Shown: positions 15,307 through 24,628 of the stretch, piece after piece
Layout: the number at the start of each line of letters is the position of its first letter
How positions within the stretch are numbered: the stretch's first letter is position 1
NCBI GenBank assembly: GCA_016927905.1
Contig: JAFGLW010000011.1
Span: 62,001-126,000 of the forward strand
Source: a candidate division CSSED10-310 bacterium
GTDB lineage: Bacteria; CSSED10-310; JAFGJC01
Direction: 5' to 3'
DNA length: 64,000 nucleotides
Notes under the pieces: model-generated
The model's database searches: none
Seen by the model: the letters and a program-made list of their open reading frames with translations, nothing else
What the model was told of the DNA's origin: nothing
Translations under genes and position numbers: made by a program

Positions 15307-16329
15307 GTGAAAAGATCATTTTTTGTATTGTGCTTGATCGTCTCTTGGATCGGATGTGTTGAACAGAAGGAACAGGTCGTTCCCGTTCAGCAGGATCAGA
15401 AAACACCGGAGAAAGAAACTTTCGAGAACCGGGTCATTGCACGGATTGATGGAGAACCGATCATGATGAGCGCGGTGGAGGAGAAGGTGAAGGGATTCAC
15501 GGATAAATTCCGGGAGATCAATCCCAAGATGCAGTTTTCCGAGGAACGGCTGACGAAAATGAGAAAGGATTTTCTGGACCGGATCATACGGGACAAAATA
15601 CTTGAAAATACTTCTCTGACGGTTGACATCAAGATCTCCGAAACCGAAATCGATCAGCGGATCGAGCAGTTTCAGATGATTTTCGGGGAAGGGGAGGAAG
15701 CCAGGGAACGCTTTCTCGGTGGCATCAAAGACATGGATCAGTTTCGAAAAGAGGTGAAGAAACAAATCCGCATCGATAAGTATTTTGATCTCGTTCTAAA
15801 AGATAAACTATCCGTCACCGATGAGGATATCGAGACGTATTACAAGCAGAATGAAGATCGATTTCTGACCAGTGAACAGGTGAACATCCAGCAGATTTTC
15901 TTTCCGGTTCCCTCCAAAGAATCGCCCGATTACGAGTCTATGTATACTCTCGCCATGGAGAAAGCCCAGAAAGCGATCAAGGATGCCCAGTCCGGTGAGG
16001 ATTTCCACGAAGTTTCCCGGAGATATGTTGCGGGGATCACCGAAACGGACAGCCAGATCGATGTGGGTTGGATTTCCAAGGGGAAGTATCCAGCGGATGT
16101 CGAGCAGGTGATTTTTTCATTGAAACCGGGAGAAATATCCAAGCCGGTCGAATCACAATCGGGTATTTACGTTTTCCGGATATTGGAAAGGAAAGAACCT
16201 GGAAAGATGTCTCTTGAGGAGGCCCGGGACCGGGTCAGATCAGTTCTTGAGAACCGCCAGAAGAGCATGATGCGGGAAGAACTGTATAACATGCTGCATG
16301 AAAAAGCCGAGATTGAAATTCTCCTTTAA
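15307..16329 (+). CDS. PpiC/SurA-like peptidyl-prolyl isomerase lipoprotein
   Basis: 340 residues from GTG 15307, which follows AGGAGG and starts a signal sequence; the upstream ATG at 15274 overlaps manC and gives no signal peptide. The signal ends in WIGC (Cys17), an unusual but usable lipobox. Residues 40-175 are a SurA-N-like helical chaperone domain (ARIDGEPIMMSAVEEKVKGF). Residues about 185-310 are a parvulin domain (EQVNIQQIFFPV, GWISKGKYPADVEQVIFSLK, VESQSGIYVFRILERKEP). It should assist folding of outer-membrane or secreted proteins in the periplasm. Weakly coupled to manC (29-base gap from the end of that gene). Confidence 0.88.
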   Translation: MKRSFFVLCLIVSWIGCVEQKEQVVPVQQDQKTPEKETFENRVIARIDGEPIMMSAVEEKVKGFTDKFREINPKMQFSEERLTKMRKDFLDRIIRDKILENTSLTVDIKISETEIDQRIEQFQMIFGEGEEARERFLGGIKDMDQFRKEVKKQIRIDKYFDLVLKDKLSVTDEDIETYYKQNEDRFLTSEQVNIQQIFFPVPSKESPDYESMYTLAMEKAQKAIKDAQSGEDFHEVSRRYVAGITETDSQIDVGWISKGKYPADVEQVIFSLKPGEISKPVESQSGIYVFRILERKEPGKMSLEEARDRVRSVLENRQKSMMREELYNMLHEKAEIEILL

Positions 16330-16339
16330 ACCTTTCCAA

Positions 16340-17506
16340 TCAAAGTTTTACGCCATCTGAATCTTCTGAATTTTCAATCCGTACGGCGGGTGTGTACCCG
16401 AATACGGGCAGTCTGATCTCCTGTTGGGCCGGATCATTGGTCAGGACGATCAGCTCCCCGGACAGTCGGCCTTGATGATTGATCGGCACATGCAGCGAAA
16501 CCTTCAGTATGTACAGCCTGCCTGGTTCTTTCGTTTCGATCGCGCATTCCAGATTGGGAATTTCGCATTGGATGGTGGGAGTATCCAGGGTGGGGTCCCC
16601 GGTTTTTTCAATCCGGATTGATTTTTCCTTTGTTTCACCGGGATTCAATGTTCCGAAATAGCATTGAGTCGGGACGACGGAAACCTGGCTGCGAACGATC
16701 CCGTATACCGGGAAAGAGATTTCAGGCTGGAGATCGGAGTCGGACTTGATTTTGACCAAGGCATGCACTTTACCAGCCGGTGTATTTTCGGGCAGCTTGA
16801 GAGAAAGGTTCCATCGGACGACCTTGGACGATTTCGGAATACTTCCGGATTCAGCGGTTTCGAGGTCAGAATCCGCATAAACCGGTGTCAGCGAGAGATC
16901 CAGATTTCCCTCGATCACCTCAACACCGGTCACCTGAATTTCGGAACCCGCCACCGGATGGATGACCACGTTTTCGGTGGCGCTTTCACCGAAATTCACA
17001 TTTTTGAAATATAGATGTGCCGGTTCCAGGCGGAGAACTGATGCAAATTCAGCCCGGAGAGATATTTCAAGCCAGTTCCGGGGTCCGGGTAGATCGGAGG
17101 TCACCGTGATGTTCTTGTTCACCTTTCCTTCCAGGAGTTCCGGAGTCATCACCGTCTTAAGAGTTGCGGACTCACCCGGTTTCAGAACATCGGTATCGAG
17201 TATCGATGCAGTGCAGCCGCAGTCCGATTTGATCTCGATGATCTGAATTTCGCGTTCGGATGTATTGGTCAGTGTGAAATGGTGGGTGAGCGGGTTCTGG
17301 CTGTATACCAGGCCGAAATCGAATATCCGGTGATCGACTGACAACCCGTTCGTTGAATGCGGTTCCTCCAGTGTCTGAAGCTCCTTTCCGCGGGTTTTGT
17401 CTTCTGCTGACCGGATCACCGGCCGGGAGTCAACCTCCACCGGATCGACGACAACGCCCGGTGTCTGAACCGCACTCAATAATAAAATCAGGCTTATAAC
17501 GCTCAT
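16340..17506 (-). CDS. Secreted DUF1573-domain protein
   Basis: 388 residues with an N-terminal signal (SVISLILLLSAVQTPG). Residues about 58-155 match DUF1573, an Ig-like domain: FDFGLVYSQNPLTHHFTLTN, then the diagnostic IKSDCGCTAS and VTVMTPELLEGKVNKNITV-like strand. Two further beta-sandwich segments follow (about 160-265 and 275-375), the last again DUF1573-like with PTQCYFGTLNPGETKEKSI. These proteins are exported and of unknown role. The gene overlaps the upstream thioredoxin-fold gene by four bases (ATGA), so they are translated together. Confidence 0.85.
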   Translation of the reverse strand: MSVISLILLLSAVQTPGVVVDPVEVDSRPVIRSAEDKTRGKELQTLEEPHSTNGLSVDHRIFDFGLVYSQNPLTHHFTLTNTSEREIQIIEIKSDCGCTASILDTDVLKPGESATLKTVMTPELLEGKVNKNITVTSDLPGPRNWLEISLRAEFASVLRLEPAHLYFKNVNFGESATENVVIHPVAGSEIQVTGVEVIEGNLDLSLTPVYADSDLETAESGSIPKSSKVVRWNLSLKLPENTPAGKVHALVKIKSDSDLQPEISFPVYGIVRSQVSVVPTQCYFGTLNPGETKEKSIRIEKTGDPTLDTPTIQCEIPNLECAIETKEPGRLYILKVSLHVPINHQGRLSGELIVLTNDPAQQEIRLPVFGYTPAVRIENSEDSDGVKL

Positions 17507-18111
17507 TCGGTTGTCCTCACTTGAACCTGAACCGGCTGTATTTCTGCGATTGTTTTCTCCTTAATTTCCAATAAAGTTTCGATGGCCGGAACCAGATTGT
17601 CAAAGGATTGATATCCCTCCATCCTCCGGATGACCCGGTTTCTGGAATCGATCAGGAGGTTTGTGGGGAAGATCTGGATGTTGCCCATGGCCAGCTGCTG
17701 CCATTTGTCGGCGATGAATATTGGAATGGATACGGGGCGGGTGGAGAGGAAGAGGGGTAGGCGCTTAACAGGCCTGCGGCAGAAGACAATGGAAACAATA
17801 TTCAGCAGATCCACTCCATAAACTTCCCGAATCCGTTCGGATGTCCTTATCTGAGCCCTTGAAGATGCGAGATCCGGGTTGACGAACATCAAATAGCAAT
17901 TTGAGCCTTCGTATTTTTCAAGCGGAACCGGTTTTCGGGTCAAAGGATCGGTCACGGTGAAATGAAAATTGAAAAGAGACAATTCCACCGGGTTCCGGGT
18001 CGGGTCTGGGATATCGGTTTCAGCCCGGCATCGATTTGCTGCAGGGGAATATGATCCGCTGATTATCAGAACGGCCAATGCAATCGATCCGGTCAATTGA
18101 TGCAATCTCAT
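17503..18111 (-). CDS. Exported thioredoxin-fold protein lacking the CxxC motif
   Basis: 202 residues from ATG 18111; the in-frame TTG upstream is not needed. A signal peptide occupies about 1-27. The rest resembles the redoxin/AhpC-TlpA fold: FHFTVTDPLTRKPVPLEKY, the strand CYLMFVNPD, and near the C-terminus IQIFPTNLLIDSRNRVIRRMEGY with the cis-proline of the fold. Where redoxins have CxxC there is NPDLASS, so no disulfide chemistry at that site. A structural or binding role with the coupled DUF1573 protein is likely. Divergent from dsbD across 136 bases. Confidence 0.65.
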   Translation of the reverse strand: MRLHQLTGSIALAVLIISGSYSPAANRCRAETDIPDPTRNPVELSLFNFHFTVTDPLTRKPVPLEKYEGSNCYLMFVNPDLASSRAQIRTSERIREVYGVDLLNIVSIVFCRRPVKRLPLFLSTRPVSIPIFIADKWQQLAMGNIQIFPTNLLIDSRNRVIRRMEGYQSFDNLVPAIETLLEIKEKTIAEIQPVQVQVRTTE

Positions 18112-18247
18112 TTCAACTGTCAATTAGCAGATAAGCCAGCTTTATACAATAGCATGATTCAGACAACGAAGATGGATTCACGCTTTTCTTTTTCGCTAAA
18201 ATTGGCTAAACTCCCACCCCTGAATTCACGGATCAAGGAGATCTCTC

Positions 18248-20095
18248 GTGAACAATGATGTAAAAAAAGACCAGACCACTTTAGTCGTTCGGTCGACTGG
18301 ATGGCTCAACCTGTGTATCGTCGTCTGGATCCTTGCGGCCGTATCGACGGGAGCTGTCCAGACTGTTCCGGAGGTTGCCGGCATCATCCATGTTTCGCAC
18401 CGTTCGATACCGGCGGGCGGCGAGTTTTTTATTCTGGTGGAATATACAATTCCTGCTCATACCCATCTGACGGAAAACTTCCTGGGGGTTTCCCTGGATG
18501 AATCCGAACATTTCACAACCGGCCTGATGCAGTTGTCAGCGGGGGTTTATGAGATGGAAGAAGTGGTCAGGAGGGGGAAGGCATATCTCAAGCTGCCGGT
18601 GAGTGTTTCTCCGTCGCTGGCTCCGGGAAATTACCGGTTCAGCGGAACAGCCAGTTGCCAGATTTGCACTGAAAGTCCGAACCTAACCTGTTTTCCGCCC
18701 ATTGAGATCCCGTTTAAACGGGCCATCGAAGTTGTGCCGCCTGGTGGCCGGCCCGAGGTCAATCCCGAATCGATCAAACTGGCGGAATCCGTCAGCATGG
18801 ATGAAGGCGCGACCGGCGAAACGCTGGACAAACGGCTGGAATCGGCGTTGTCCCAAGGATCCATTCTGGCTTTTATGATCGTGTTTATCGGTGGTTTTCT
18901 CACCAGCCTGACGCCGTGTGTCTATCCGATGATCCCCATCACCATCGGATATATCGGTGCCCGAAGTGCGGGTGGGAAGAAATCGAAAGGGTTCGTTCTG
19001 TCTCTTTTCTATGTTCTCGGTCTGGCGTTGATTTATTCCATCCTGGGTGTCCTGGCCGCACTGACCGGTTCCCTGTTCGGGTCAATCACCCAGACCCCGG
19101 CTGTTATCGGATTCGTCGCACTGATTTTTGTAATCATGGGAATTTCCATGCTGGGTGTTTTCGATCTGACTCTGCCTTCAGCTGTTGCGGGGCGTCTGCA
19201 GAGCGGGGGACCGCGCAAGGGATTCGGCGGCGCGGTTCTCATGGGAATGGTTGCCGGACTGGTCGCCGCACCATGTGCGGGTCCCGTAGTCATTGTTCTT
19301 CTGGCGTTCATTGCTGCATCCGGAAACATCCTGTTCGGATTCTCCCTGATGATGAGTTTTGCCGTTGGCATGGGACTGCTGTTTATCGCCCTGGGAACCT
19401 TCTCCGGATTGCTGACATCTCTGCCCCGGGCGGGCCGGTGGATGGACAGGATCAAGAAGGGATTCGGGATCATCCTGATCGCCGCGGGTATCTGGATTGC
19501 ACATCCCATCCTGCCGCCGCCTTTGTTCGGTATGCTGGTGGGGATCGGGCTGGTGCTTTTTGGAGCGCTTCTGGGTGCCCTCAACCGGGCCGAAGCAAAT
19601 GAACCCGTGTCGGGGCAAATCAAGAGAGCTTTCGGCCTGATCATGGTTGCAGCGGGAATCTACATTGTGATCGCGTTGCTGCCCATTCCGGGCAGAGTCA
19701 TTCCTCATTCCGGGCAATCGATTCCCTCGGCCGATCCGGAGACACCGGGTGTCTGGCGAACCGATCTGGAGCAAGCGCTCAAGGATGCCCGAGACCAGAA
19801 GAAATATCTGATCCTGGATTTTACCGCCAAATGGTGCGCCGCCTGCCGTGAACTCGACCACAGGACTTTCAGTCAGGCTGCAGTTGCCGAGAAACTGGCG
19901 GCAGTGATTCCGGTCAGAATCGATTGTACCGAAAGCCGGGATCCCGGGATCAAGGAAATCCAGTCACGCTATGATATCATTGGATTGCCGACGGTTATTG
20001 TCCTGGATCCGGAGGGTGAGGAGCTGTCGCGTTTCACCAGTTTCCTGCCGCCCGATCAATTCTTGAAATTTCTGCAGAAAGTCGACACAATATAG
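18248..20095 (+). CDS. dsbD: Thiol:disulfide interchange protein DsbD
   Basis: 615 residues from GTG 18248 behind AAGGAG. Three parts are seen. Residues 45-165 are the periplasmic alpha domain with cysteines at 137, 140 and 148 (SCQICTESPNLTCFPP). Residues 205-495 are the eight-helix membrane domain with the redox cysteines in SLTPCVYPMIP (C224) and GLVAAPCAGPVV (about C342). Residues 500-615 are a thioredoxin-like gamma domain with KWCAACREL (about C530 and C533). The protein moves electrons from cytoplasmic thioredoxin to periplasmic thiols. A thioredoxin gene follows 51 bases downstream, its expected reductant. All key cysteines are present. Confidence 0.95.
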   Translation: MNNDVKKDQTTLVVRSTGWLNLCIVVWILAAVSTGAVQTVPEVAGIIHVSHRSIPAGGEFFILVEYTIPAHTHLTENFLGVSLDESEHFTTGLMQLSAGVYEMEEVVRRGKAYLKLPVSVSPSLAPGNYRFSGTASCQICTESPNLTCFPPIEIPFKRAIEVVPPGGRPEVNPESIKLAESVSMDEGATGETLDKRLESALSQGSILAFMIVFIGGFLTSLTPCVYPMIPITIGYIGARSAGGKKSKGFVLSLFYVLGLALIYSILGVLAALTGSLFGSITQTPAVIGFVALIFVIMGISMLGVFDLTLPSAVAGRLQSGGPRKGFGGAVLMGMVAGLVAAPCAGPVVIVLLAFIAASGNILFGFSLMMSFAVGMGLLFIALGTFSGLLTSLPRAGRWMDRIKKGFGIILIAAGIWIAHPILPPPLFGMLVGIGLVLFGALLGALNRAEANEPVSGQIKRAFGLIMVAAGIYIVIALLPIPGRVIPHSGQSIPSADPETPGVWRTDLEQALKDARDQKKYLILDFTAKWCAACRELDHRTFSQAAVAEKLAAVIPVRIDCTESRDPGIKEIQSRYDIIGLPTVIVLDPEGEELSRFTSFLPPDQFLKFLQKVDTI

Positions 20096-20146
20096 ACGGT
20101 GGGGCTGCCGCCGGTAAATCGATCAGTATTCAGGGGAGAAGACGAG

Positions 20147-20464
20147 ATGATCAGAAAAATCGGGAAGAATGAATTTCAAAGAGAAGTGCTTGATCAGGAT
20201 GTACCGGTGATCGTTGATTTTGGAGCCACATGGTGCGGACCCTGCAAGAAAATCAAACCGATACTGACGGAATTGCACGAGGAATATCTGGACAGAGCCG
20301 GTATCGTTGAAGTGGATGTGGAGAACGATCCTGAAATCGCCCAGCAGTATGGTGTCATGTCGCTGCCATCCATTTTGTTTTTTAAGGACGGCCAGGTCAA
20401 AGGCCAGGTGATCGGGCTGGTGGCGAAATCCAAGATCAAAGAAAAGCTCGATTCCCTGATCTGA
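20147..20464 (+). CDS. trxA: Thioredoxin
   Basis: 105 residues from ATG 20147 after GGGGAGAA. The fold is complete: VIVDFGATWCGPCKKIKPIL with the WCGPC active site, DVENDPEIAQQYGVMSLPSI with the cis-proline, and LFFKDGQVKGQVIGL. No signal peptide, so it is cytoplasmic. It can reduce the membrane domain of the DsbD encoded just upstream as well as general protein disulfides. The gap before the next gene carries no clear terminator. Confidence 0.94.
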   Translation: MIRKIGKNEFQREVLDQDVPVIVDFGATWCGPCKKIKPILTELHEEYLDRAGIVEVDVENDPEIAQQYGVMSLPSILFFKDGQVKGQVIGLVAKSKIKEKLDSLI

Positions 20465-20514
20465 GCCGGTAAGGATATCCGCCGAACCCGACCCGATAGC
20501 CGGTAATTTCTCTG

Positions 20515-20544
20515 TTTTCAATTCAGCGAATTTGATTATATAAT
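20515..20544 (+). promoter_or_regulatory. Promoter just upstream of the DUF4388-DnaJ-TPR gene
   Basis: A perfect TATAAT (20539-20544) has TTTTCA (20515-20520) 18 bases upstream. Transcription would begin at about 20551, immediately before the GTG at 20552 and ten bases before the ATG at 20561. With no ribosome-binding site present, this predicts a leaderless or near-leaderless mRNA. Confidence 0.5.
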
Positions 20545-20551
20545 AACCGAT

Positions 20552-22450
20552 GTGACTCACATGACTCAGAAAGGCAGTCTGGCCAAAATTGAATTCGGCA
20601 AGCTGATCACCTGGATCAACAACCAGAAATTATCCGGTACCCTGCGACTCACCCGATGGAGTAAATCAAAATTCGTTCTGTTTGAAAACGGAGATGTGGC
20701 TTCTGCTTATTCCGAATTCACCGAGGACAGTTTCCGGTCGGTCATCCGCCGGATGATGTTGCTTCCGGAATCTCAGCAGCTCGAGCTGGATCTCGAACCC
20801 GACGCCACGGATGTCCAATTCGCGAAACACCTGATTGAAAAGGGGTATGTGACCGAGCGTGAATTTTTAGAAGTGTTGAAACAGCAGAATCAAGACATCC
20901 TGCTGAGTCTTTTCGAGTGGCGGAAGGGCGATTTTGTTTTTTACCAGGATAAATTTCCGGAGGCCCGGTCGATCACATTCAAAATCCCATTCAAATGGAT
21001 TATCGAAAAGGGAACGGAACGATACCGGCAGCGCATGGACATCGATTCGAGATTGCCGTTGAAAGCCGTTTTTCGGGTGCGTAATGCGGATTTCCGTAAG
21101 ACGCAGGTCGCGGAACATCCCCAACCGGAAGTGCGCCGTCTTTTCGATTGCCTGTCCGATCCGAGAACAATCAAGGACATCATTGAGGAAACCGGATTAA
21201 CGGAATTCGATGCGGTTTCGATTTTATTGCGGTTCCTGGAGAGGGGTCATATCGAACCAATGGCCGAGGAAGCCATGGAAGTCTCTCAGGATGTGCGCAA
21301 ATTAATGGCTGATTCTGAAATTTATTATTCGAAAGGGCGCTACTGGGAAGCCTGGACGCGTCTTCGGAAGGCGCTGGTTGAAGCGCCCAGTCATCCGGAA
21401 CTTCAGAAACTGTACCGGCAGTACACTCTGGATTTCAAGGAAGATCTGAGAAAGACGATTTCGTCCATGCAGTTGGTGCCCACCATTGTCGGGACCATCG
21501 ACAATACGGTATATCAGAAATTTCCGAAGGACACCGCACTGGGATTTTTCATTTCCCGTATCGATGGGAATCTGAGTGTTGCGGAGCTGGGTCAACTGCT
21601 TCAGGTGGACAGGGAAAAACTGCTCATCACACTCTATGTGCTGGTTCAAGGCAAGCTTGTGGAGCTGAAGCCAAAGAAAGGTCCGGTCCCGCAGGAGATT
21701 GCCGAGCGGCGCAAGTTTGTCCGGCAGCTCTGGGAGAAAATTCAGGACCAGAGTTACTACGAAATGCTGGGTCTGGATCAGACCGCATCCGATGCAGAAG
21801 TCAAGAATGCCTATTTCAAGATGGCCAAGCAGTACCATCCCGATGCCCGTTCCGAGGACGATCCGCAGGAAATCCGGGAACGGCTCGATGAAATTTTCAA
21901 CAAAATCCGGGCCGCCTACAGGACTCTGATCGACGCGGAAAAACGAAAGAATTACGATGAACAGCTTGGAATGGCGTCCGGTGAAGAGGACCGGGCGAAA
22001 TTGAAAACCCGGACCAAGGCCCAACTGCAATTCTCAGTTGGTTTGAAATCACTGCAGAGCAGGGAATACCGAACCGCCATGGAATATTTCCGGTCGGCAA
22101 TCGATCTGGATCCTTATGAACCCAAATATTACGGGAAACTCGCCGAGGTCTGCACCAAAAATCCAAGGTGGTACCGGGCGGGCATTTTGTCGTGTATCAA
22201 GGCTATTCAGCTCAATCCGGAGGATAGTATCCATTATTCAATACTGGGTACACTGTATAAACTGGACGGCAATTTTATCGAAGCCGAAAAGCAGTTTATC
22301 AAAGTGTTGCAGCTGGAACCCGAGAACATCACCGCCAAGCAGGAATTGAAAGCGATGGGAAAACCGTTGCCCAAAGGGGTTGATCAACTCCGGGAGAGCA
22401 CTCAGTTCACACCCATGATCCGCAAGAAGAAAAACGAACAGAATGAATGA
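20552..22450 (+). CDS. DUF4388 (PATAN-like) - J-domain - TPR protein
   Basis: 632 residues if started at GTG 20552, 629 from ATG 20561; no Shine-Dalgarno for either. Residues 5-120 match DUF4388 (GSLAKIEFGKLITWINNQKL, SGTLRLTR, FVLFENGDVASAYS). A middle part of about 250 residues has helical winged-helix-like segments (DPRTIKDIIEETGLTEFDAV; two similar units). Residues about 398-470 are a J-domain with the essential HPD in MAKQYHPDARSEDD. Residues 490-600 form TPR repeats. Such proteins are thought to bridge Hsp70 recruitment to signalling or gliding systems; nothing specific is known for this one. A clear terminator follows. Confidence 0.85.
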   Translation: MTHMTQKGSLAKIEFGKLITWINNQKLSGTLRLTRWSKSKFVLFENGDVASAYSEFTEDSFRSVIRRMMLLPESQQLELDLEPDATDVQFAKHLIEKGYVTEREFLEVLKQQNQDILLSLFEWRKGDFVFYQDKFPEARSITFKIPFKWIIEKGTERYRQRMDIDSRLPLKAVFRVRNADFRKTQVAEHPQPEVRRLFDCLSDPRTIKDIIEETGLTEFDAVSILLRFLERGHIEPMAEEAMEVSQDVRKLMADSEIYYSKGRYWEAWTRLRKALVEAPSHPELQKLYRQYTLDFKEDLRKTISSMQLVPTIVGTIDNTVYQKFPKDTALGFFISRIDGNLSVAELGQLLQVDREKLLITLYVLVQGKLVELKPKKGPVPQEIAERRKFVRQLWEKIQDQSYYEMLGLDQTASDAEVKNAYFKMAKQYHPDARSEDDPQEIRERLDEIFNKIRAAYRTLIDAEKRKNYDEQLGMASGEEDRAKLKTRTKAQLQFSVGLKSLQSREYRTAMEYFRSAIDLDPYEPKYYGKLAEVCTKNPRWYRAGILSCIKAIQLNPEDSIHYSILGTLYKLDGNFIEAEKQFIKVLQLEPENITAKQELKAMGKPLPKGVDQLRESTQFTPMIRKKKNEQNE

Positions 22451-22454
22451 TTGA

Positions 22455-22480
22455 CCGGGATACTATTCCCGGGATTTTTT
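22455..22480 (+). terminator. Intrinsic terminator of the J-domain gene
   Basis: A perfect 6-bp GC stem (22455-22460 with 22467-22472, six-base loop) is followed by a run of six T at 22475-22480, four bases after the stop codon. It overlaps the last codons of the convergent EF-G-like gene. Confidence 0.8.
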
Positions 22481-24526
22481 GGTTTCCGCAACGACTGATT
22501 CTGCAAGGTGAGACGGGAGTTCCTCATAGTGGTCGAATTCCATTGAGAAAGTTCCCCGGCCTCCCGTCATGGAACGCAATTCCGGTTCGAACTTGAGCAT
22601 TTCGGCCATGGGAACCAGACCGTTGATCACCTGTTTGTTCCCTTCGTTGCCCATGCCGGTCACCCGGCCGCGGCGTGAGGCCAGATCACCCATCACGTCG
22701 CCCATATTCGCTTCGGGAACGATGATCTTGACCGACATCACCGGTTCCAGAAGAATGGGGTTGGCCTGCATGAAAGCCTGTTTCAGAGCCATCGCTCCGG
22801 CGATTTGAAATGCGATATCCTTGGAGTCGACCGGATGGGATTTCCCGTCGTACAGCTCCACCTTGATATCCGTAACCGGATACCCGGCCAGAATACCTTC
22901 GCCCATGGTATTTCGAACACCTTTCTCCACACTGGGTATATACTGCCCCGGAATCACACCTCCAACAATCATATTGTCGAATACAAATCCTTCTCCATGG
23001 GGAAGCGGTTTCAAGCGGATGGCAACCTCCCCGAACTGGCCGGCGCCGCCGCTTTGTTTCTTGTGGCGATACCGCACATCGGCATTCCCTTTGACCGTTT
23101 CGCGGTAGGGGATCTTGGGAGATTTCATGATTGCACTGACGCCGTATTTCCGTTTCAGGCGATTATGTGTGACTTCCAGGTGCAACTGACCCATCCCGAA
23201 CACGATGAGTTCGTTGGTTTCACTGCTGCGCCGGTACCGAAGTGTCGGATCCTCCTCGGCCAACCGGGTCAGGGATGTGGAAATTTTCTCTTCGTCACTT
23301 TTGGATTCGGGCACGAAAGTTTGTGAAAAGAGGGGATCCGGGTATTCGATGGGATCCATTACGACGGGCTGGTCCGGAGAACATAAGGTATCGCCGGTGC
23401 GTGATTCCTTTAATTTTATCACGACACCGATATCCCCGGCAGCGATACTGGATGCGGGATTCTGCGTTTTTCCGAAAAGATTGCACAATCCGGTGATCTT
23501 CTCGTTTTCCTTTCGGGTGGCATTTCGGACGGTGCTGTCCGCCTGGATCGATCCGGAATAGACACGGAATACGGAAATTTTCCCGGTGTACGGGTCGATG
23601 ATGGTCTTGAAAATCTGAGCGACCAGTGATCGGCCGGAATCGCAAATTAATTCGGTTTCGTTGATTTTGCGATGGGGAAGATCGCAGGGGGACGGCAGGT
23701 AATCGACAGAGAAATCCAGAAAATAAGTGACGCCGATATTCTTGCTTGCCGAGATGGGGATCGCGGGATATGCGATACCGTTCAATATCGCCAGTTTCAG
23801 CCCGTTGGCGATTTCCCGGGATGTAATTTCCTCTCCTTCCAGATATTTCTCCAGAAGCTCATCATCCGCTTCGGCAACCGCTTCGATCAGGGCCGCCCGT
23901 GCCATTTCCGCATCGTCCGCCATATCCCGGGGAATGTCTTCGATGGTGTATTTCCCGGATCCGGATTCGTCGAACCGGTACATCTTCTGGGTAATCAGGC
24001 AGATCAATCCCTTGAAAGACGCTTCTTTTCCCACCGGCAGGGCGATCGGTACGATGCGTTTGGACAGCTCGGTCTGCAGAAGCTCGATACTGGAATCAAA
24101 CGATGTGTTTTCCCGGTCCAGTTTGTTGACCAGGATAACCCGGCTGGCGGGCAGGTCCTTCTCGGCTTCCCAGACTTTCTCCAGATTGCACTCCACTCCG
24201 GCTCCCGCATTCACCACGAACACCGCCGTATCGACGCTTCGGAGCGCGGGAAAGGCGTCACATATGAAATCACTGTATCCGGGAGTGTCGAGTATATTGA
24301 TCTTGATTTTCTTCCAGGCGGTGTAGCATATTCCGGTGCTGATGGATATCTTGCGTCTGATCTCATCATCATCAAAATCGGTTATCGTGTTCCCCTCATC
24401 GACGGAGAAAAATCGATTTGTACTTCCCGAAGCATAAAGCGCGGCGGAGACAAAAGAGGTTTTCCCGGCGTCTCCATGACCGACAACCGCAATATTCCGG
24501 ATGTGCTCGCTGATAATCTGACTCAT
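22463..24526 (-). CDS. EF-G-like translation GTPase (EF-G paralogue, FusA2 type)
   Basis: 687 residues from ATG 24526, which follows GTGAGG. G-domain motifs: GHGDAGKTS (16-24), ILDTPGYSDF, and VNKLDRENT. Domains II to V are all present (PVVMDPIEYPDPLFSQTF, YRETVKGNADVRYRHKKQSG, MGDVMGDLASRRGRVTGM). The switch I segment reads DEIRRKISISTGI in place of the RGITI of housekeeping EF-G, and the P-loop has DAG where EF-G has HID or similar. This pattern is that of the EF-G-like paralogues whose cellular role is not fixed (recycling or stress have been proposed for relatives). The main fusA is presumably elsewhere. Confidence 0.9.
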   Translation of the reverse strand: MSQIISEHIRNIAVVGHGDAGKTSFVSAALYASGSTNRFFSVDEGNTITDFDDDEIRRKISISTGICYTAWKKIKINILDTPGYSDFICDAFPALRSVDTAVFVVNAGAGVECNLEKVWEAEKDLPASRVILVNKLDRENTSFDSSIELLQTELSKRIVPIALPVGKEASFKGLICLITQKMYRFDESGSGKYTIEDIPRDMADDAEMARAALIEAVAEADDELLEKYLEGEEITSREIANGLKLAILNGIAYPAIPISASKNIGVTYFLDFSVDYLPSPCDLPHRKINETELICDSGRSLVAQIFKTIIDPYTGKISVFRVYSGSIQADSTVRNATRKENEKITGLCNLFGKTQNPASSIAAGDIGVVIKLKESRTGDTLCSPDQPVVMDPIEYPDPLFSQTFVPESKSDEEKISTSLTRLAEEDPTLRYRRSSETNELIVFGMGQLHLEVTHNRLKRKYGVSAIMKSPKIPYRETVKGNADVRYRHKKQSGGAGQFGEVAIRLKPLPHGEGFVFDNMIVGGVIPGQYIPSVEKGVRNTMGEGILAGYPVTDIKVELYDGKSHPVDSKDIAFQIAGAMALKQAFMQANPILLEPVMSVKIIVPEANMGDVMGDLASRRGRVTGMGNEGNKQVINGLVPMAEMLKFEPELRSMTGGRGTFSMEFDHYEELPSHLAESVVAETKKSRE

Positions 24527-24628
24527 GTACCAATCCTCACTTGTTGAATGAAAACTCAATCGGGTCGATCCGTTTTTCCGTTTGTTCTATCCTTCCCTTG
24601 ATGAACTCCGGATAACCGACAAAATCGT

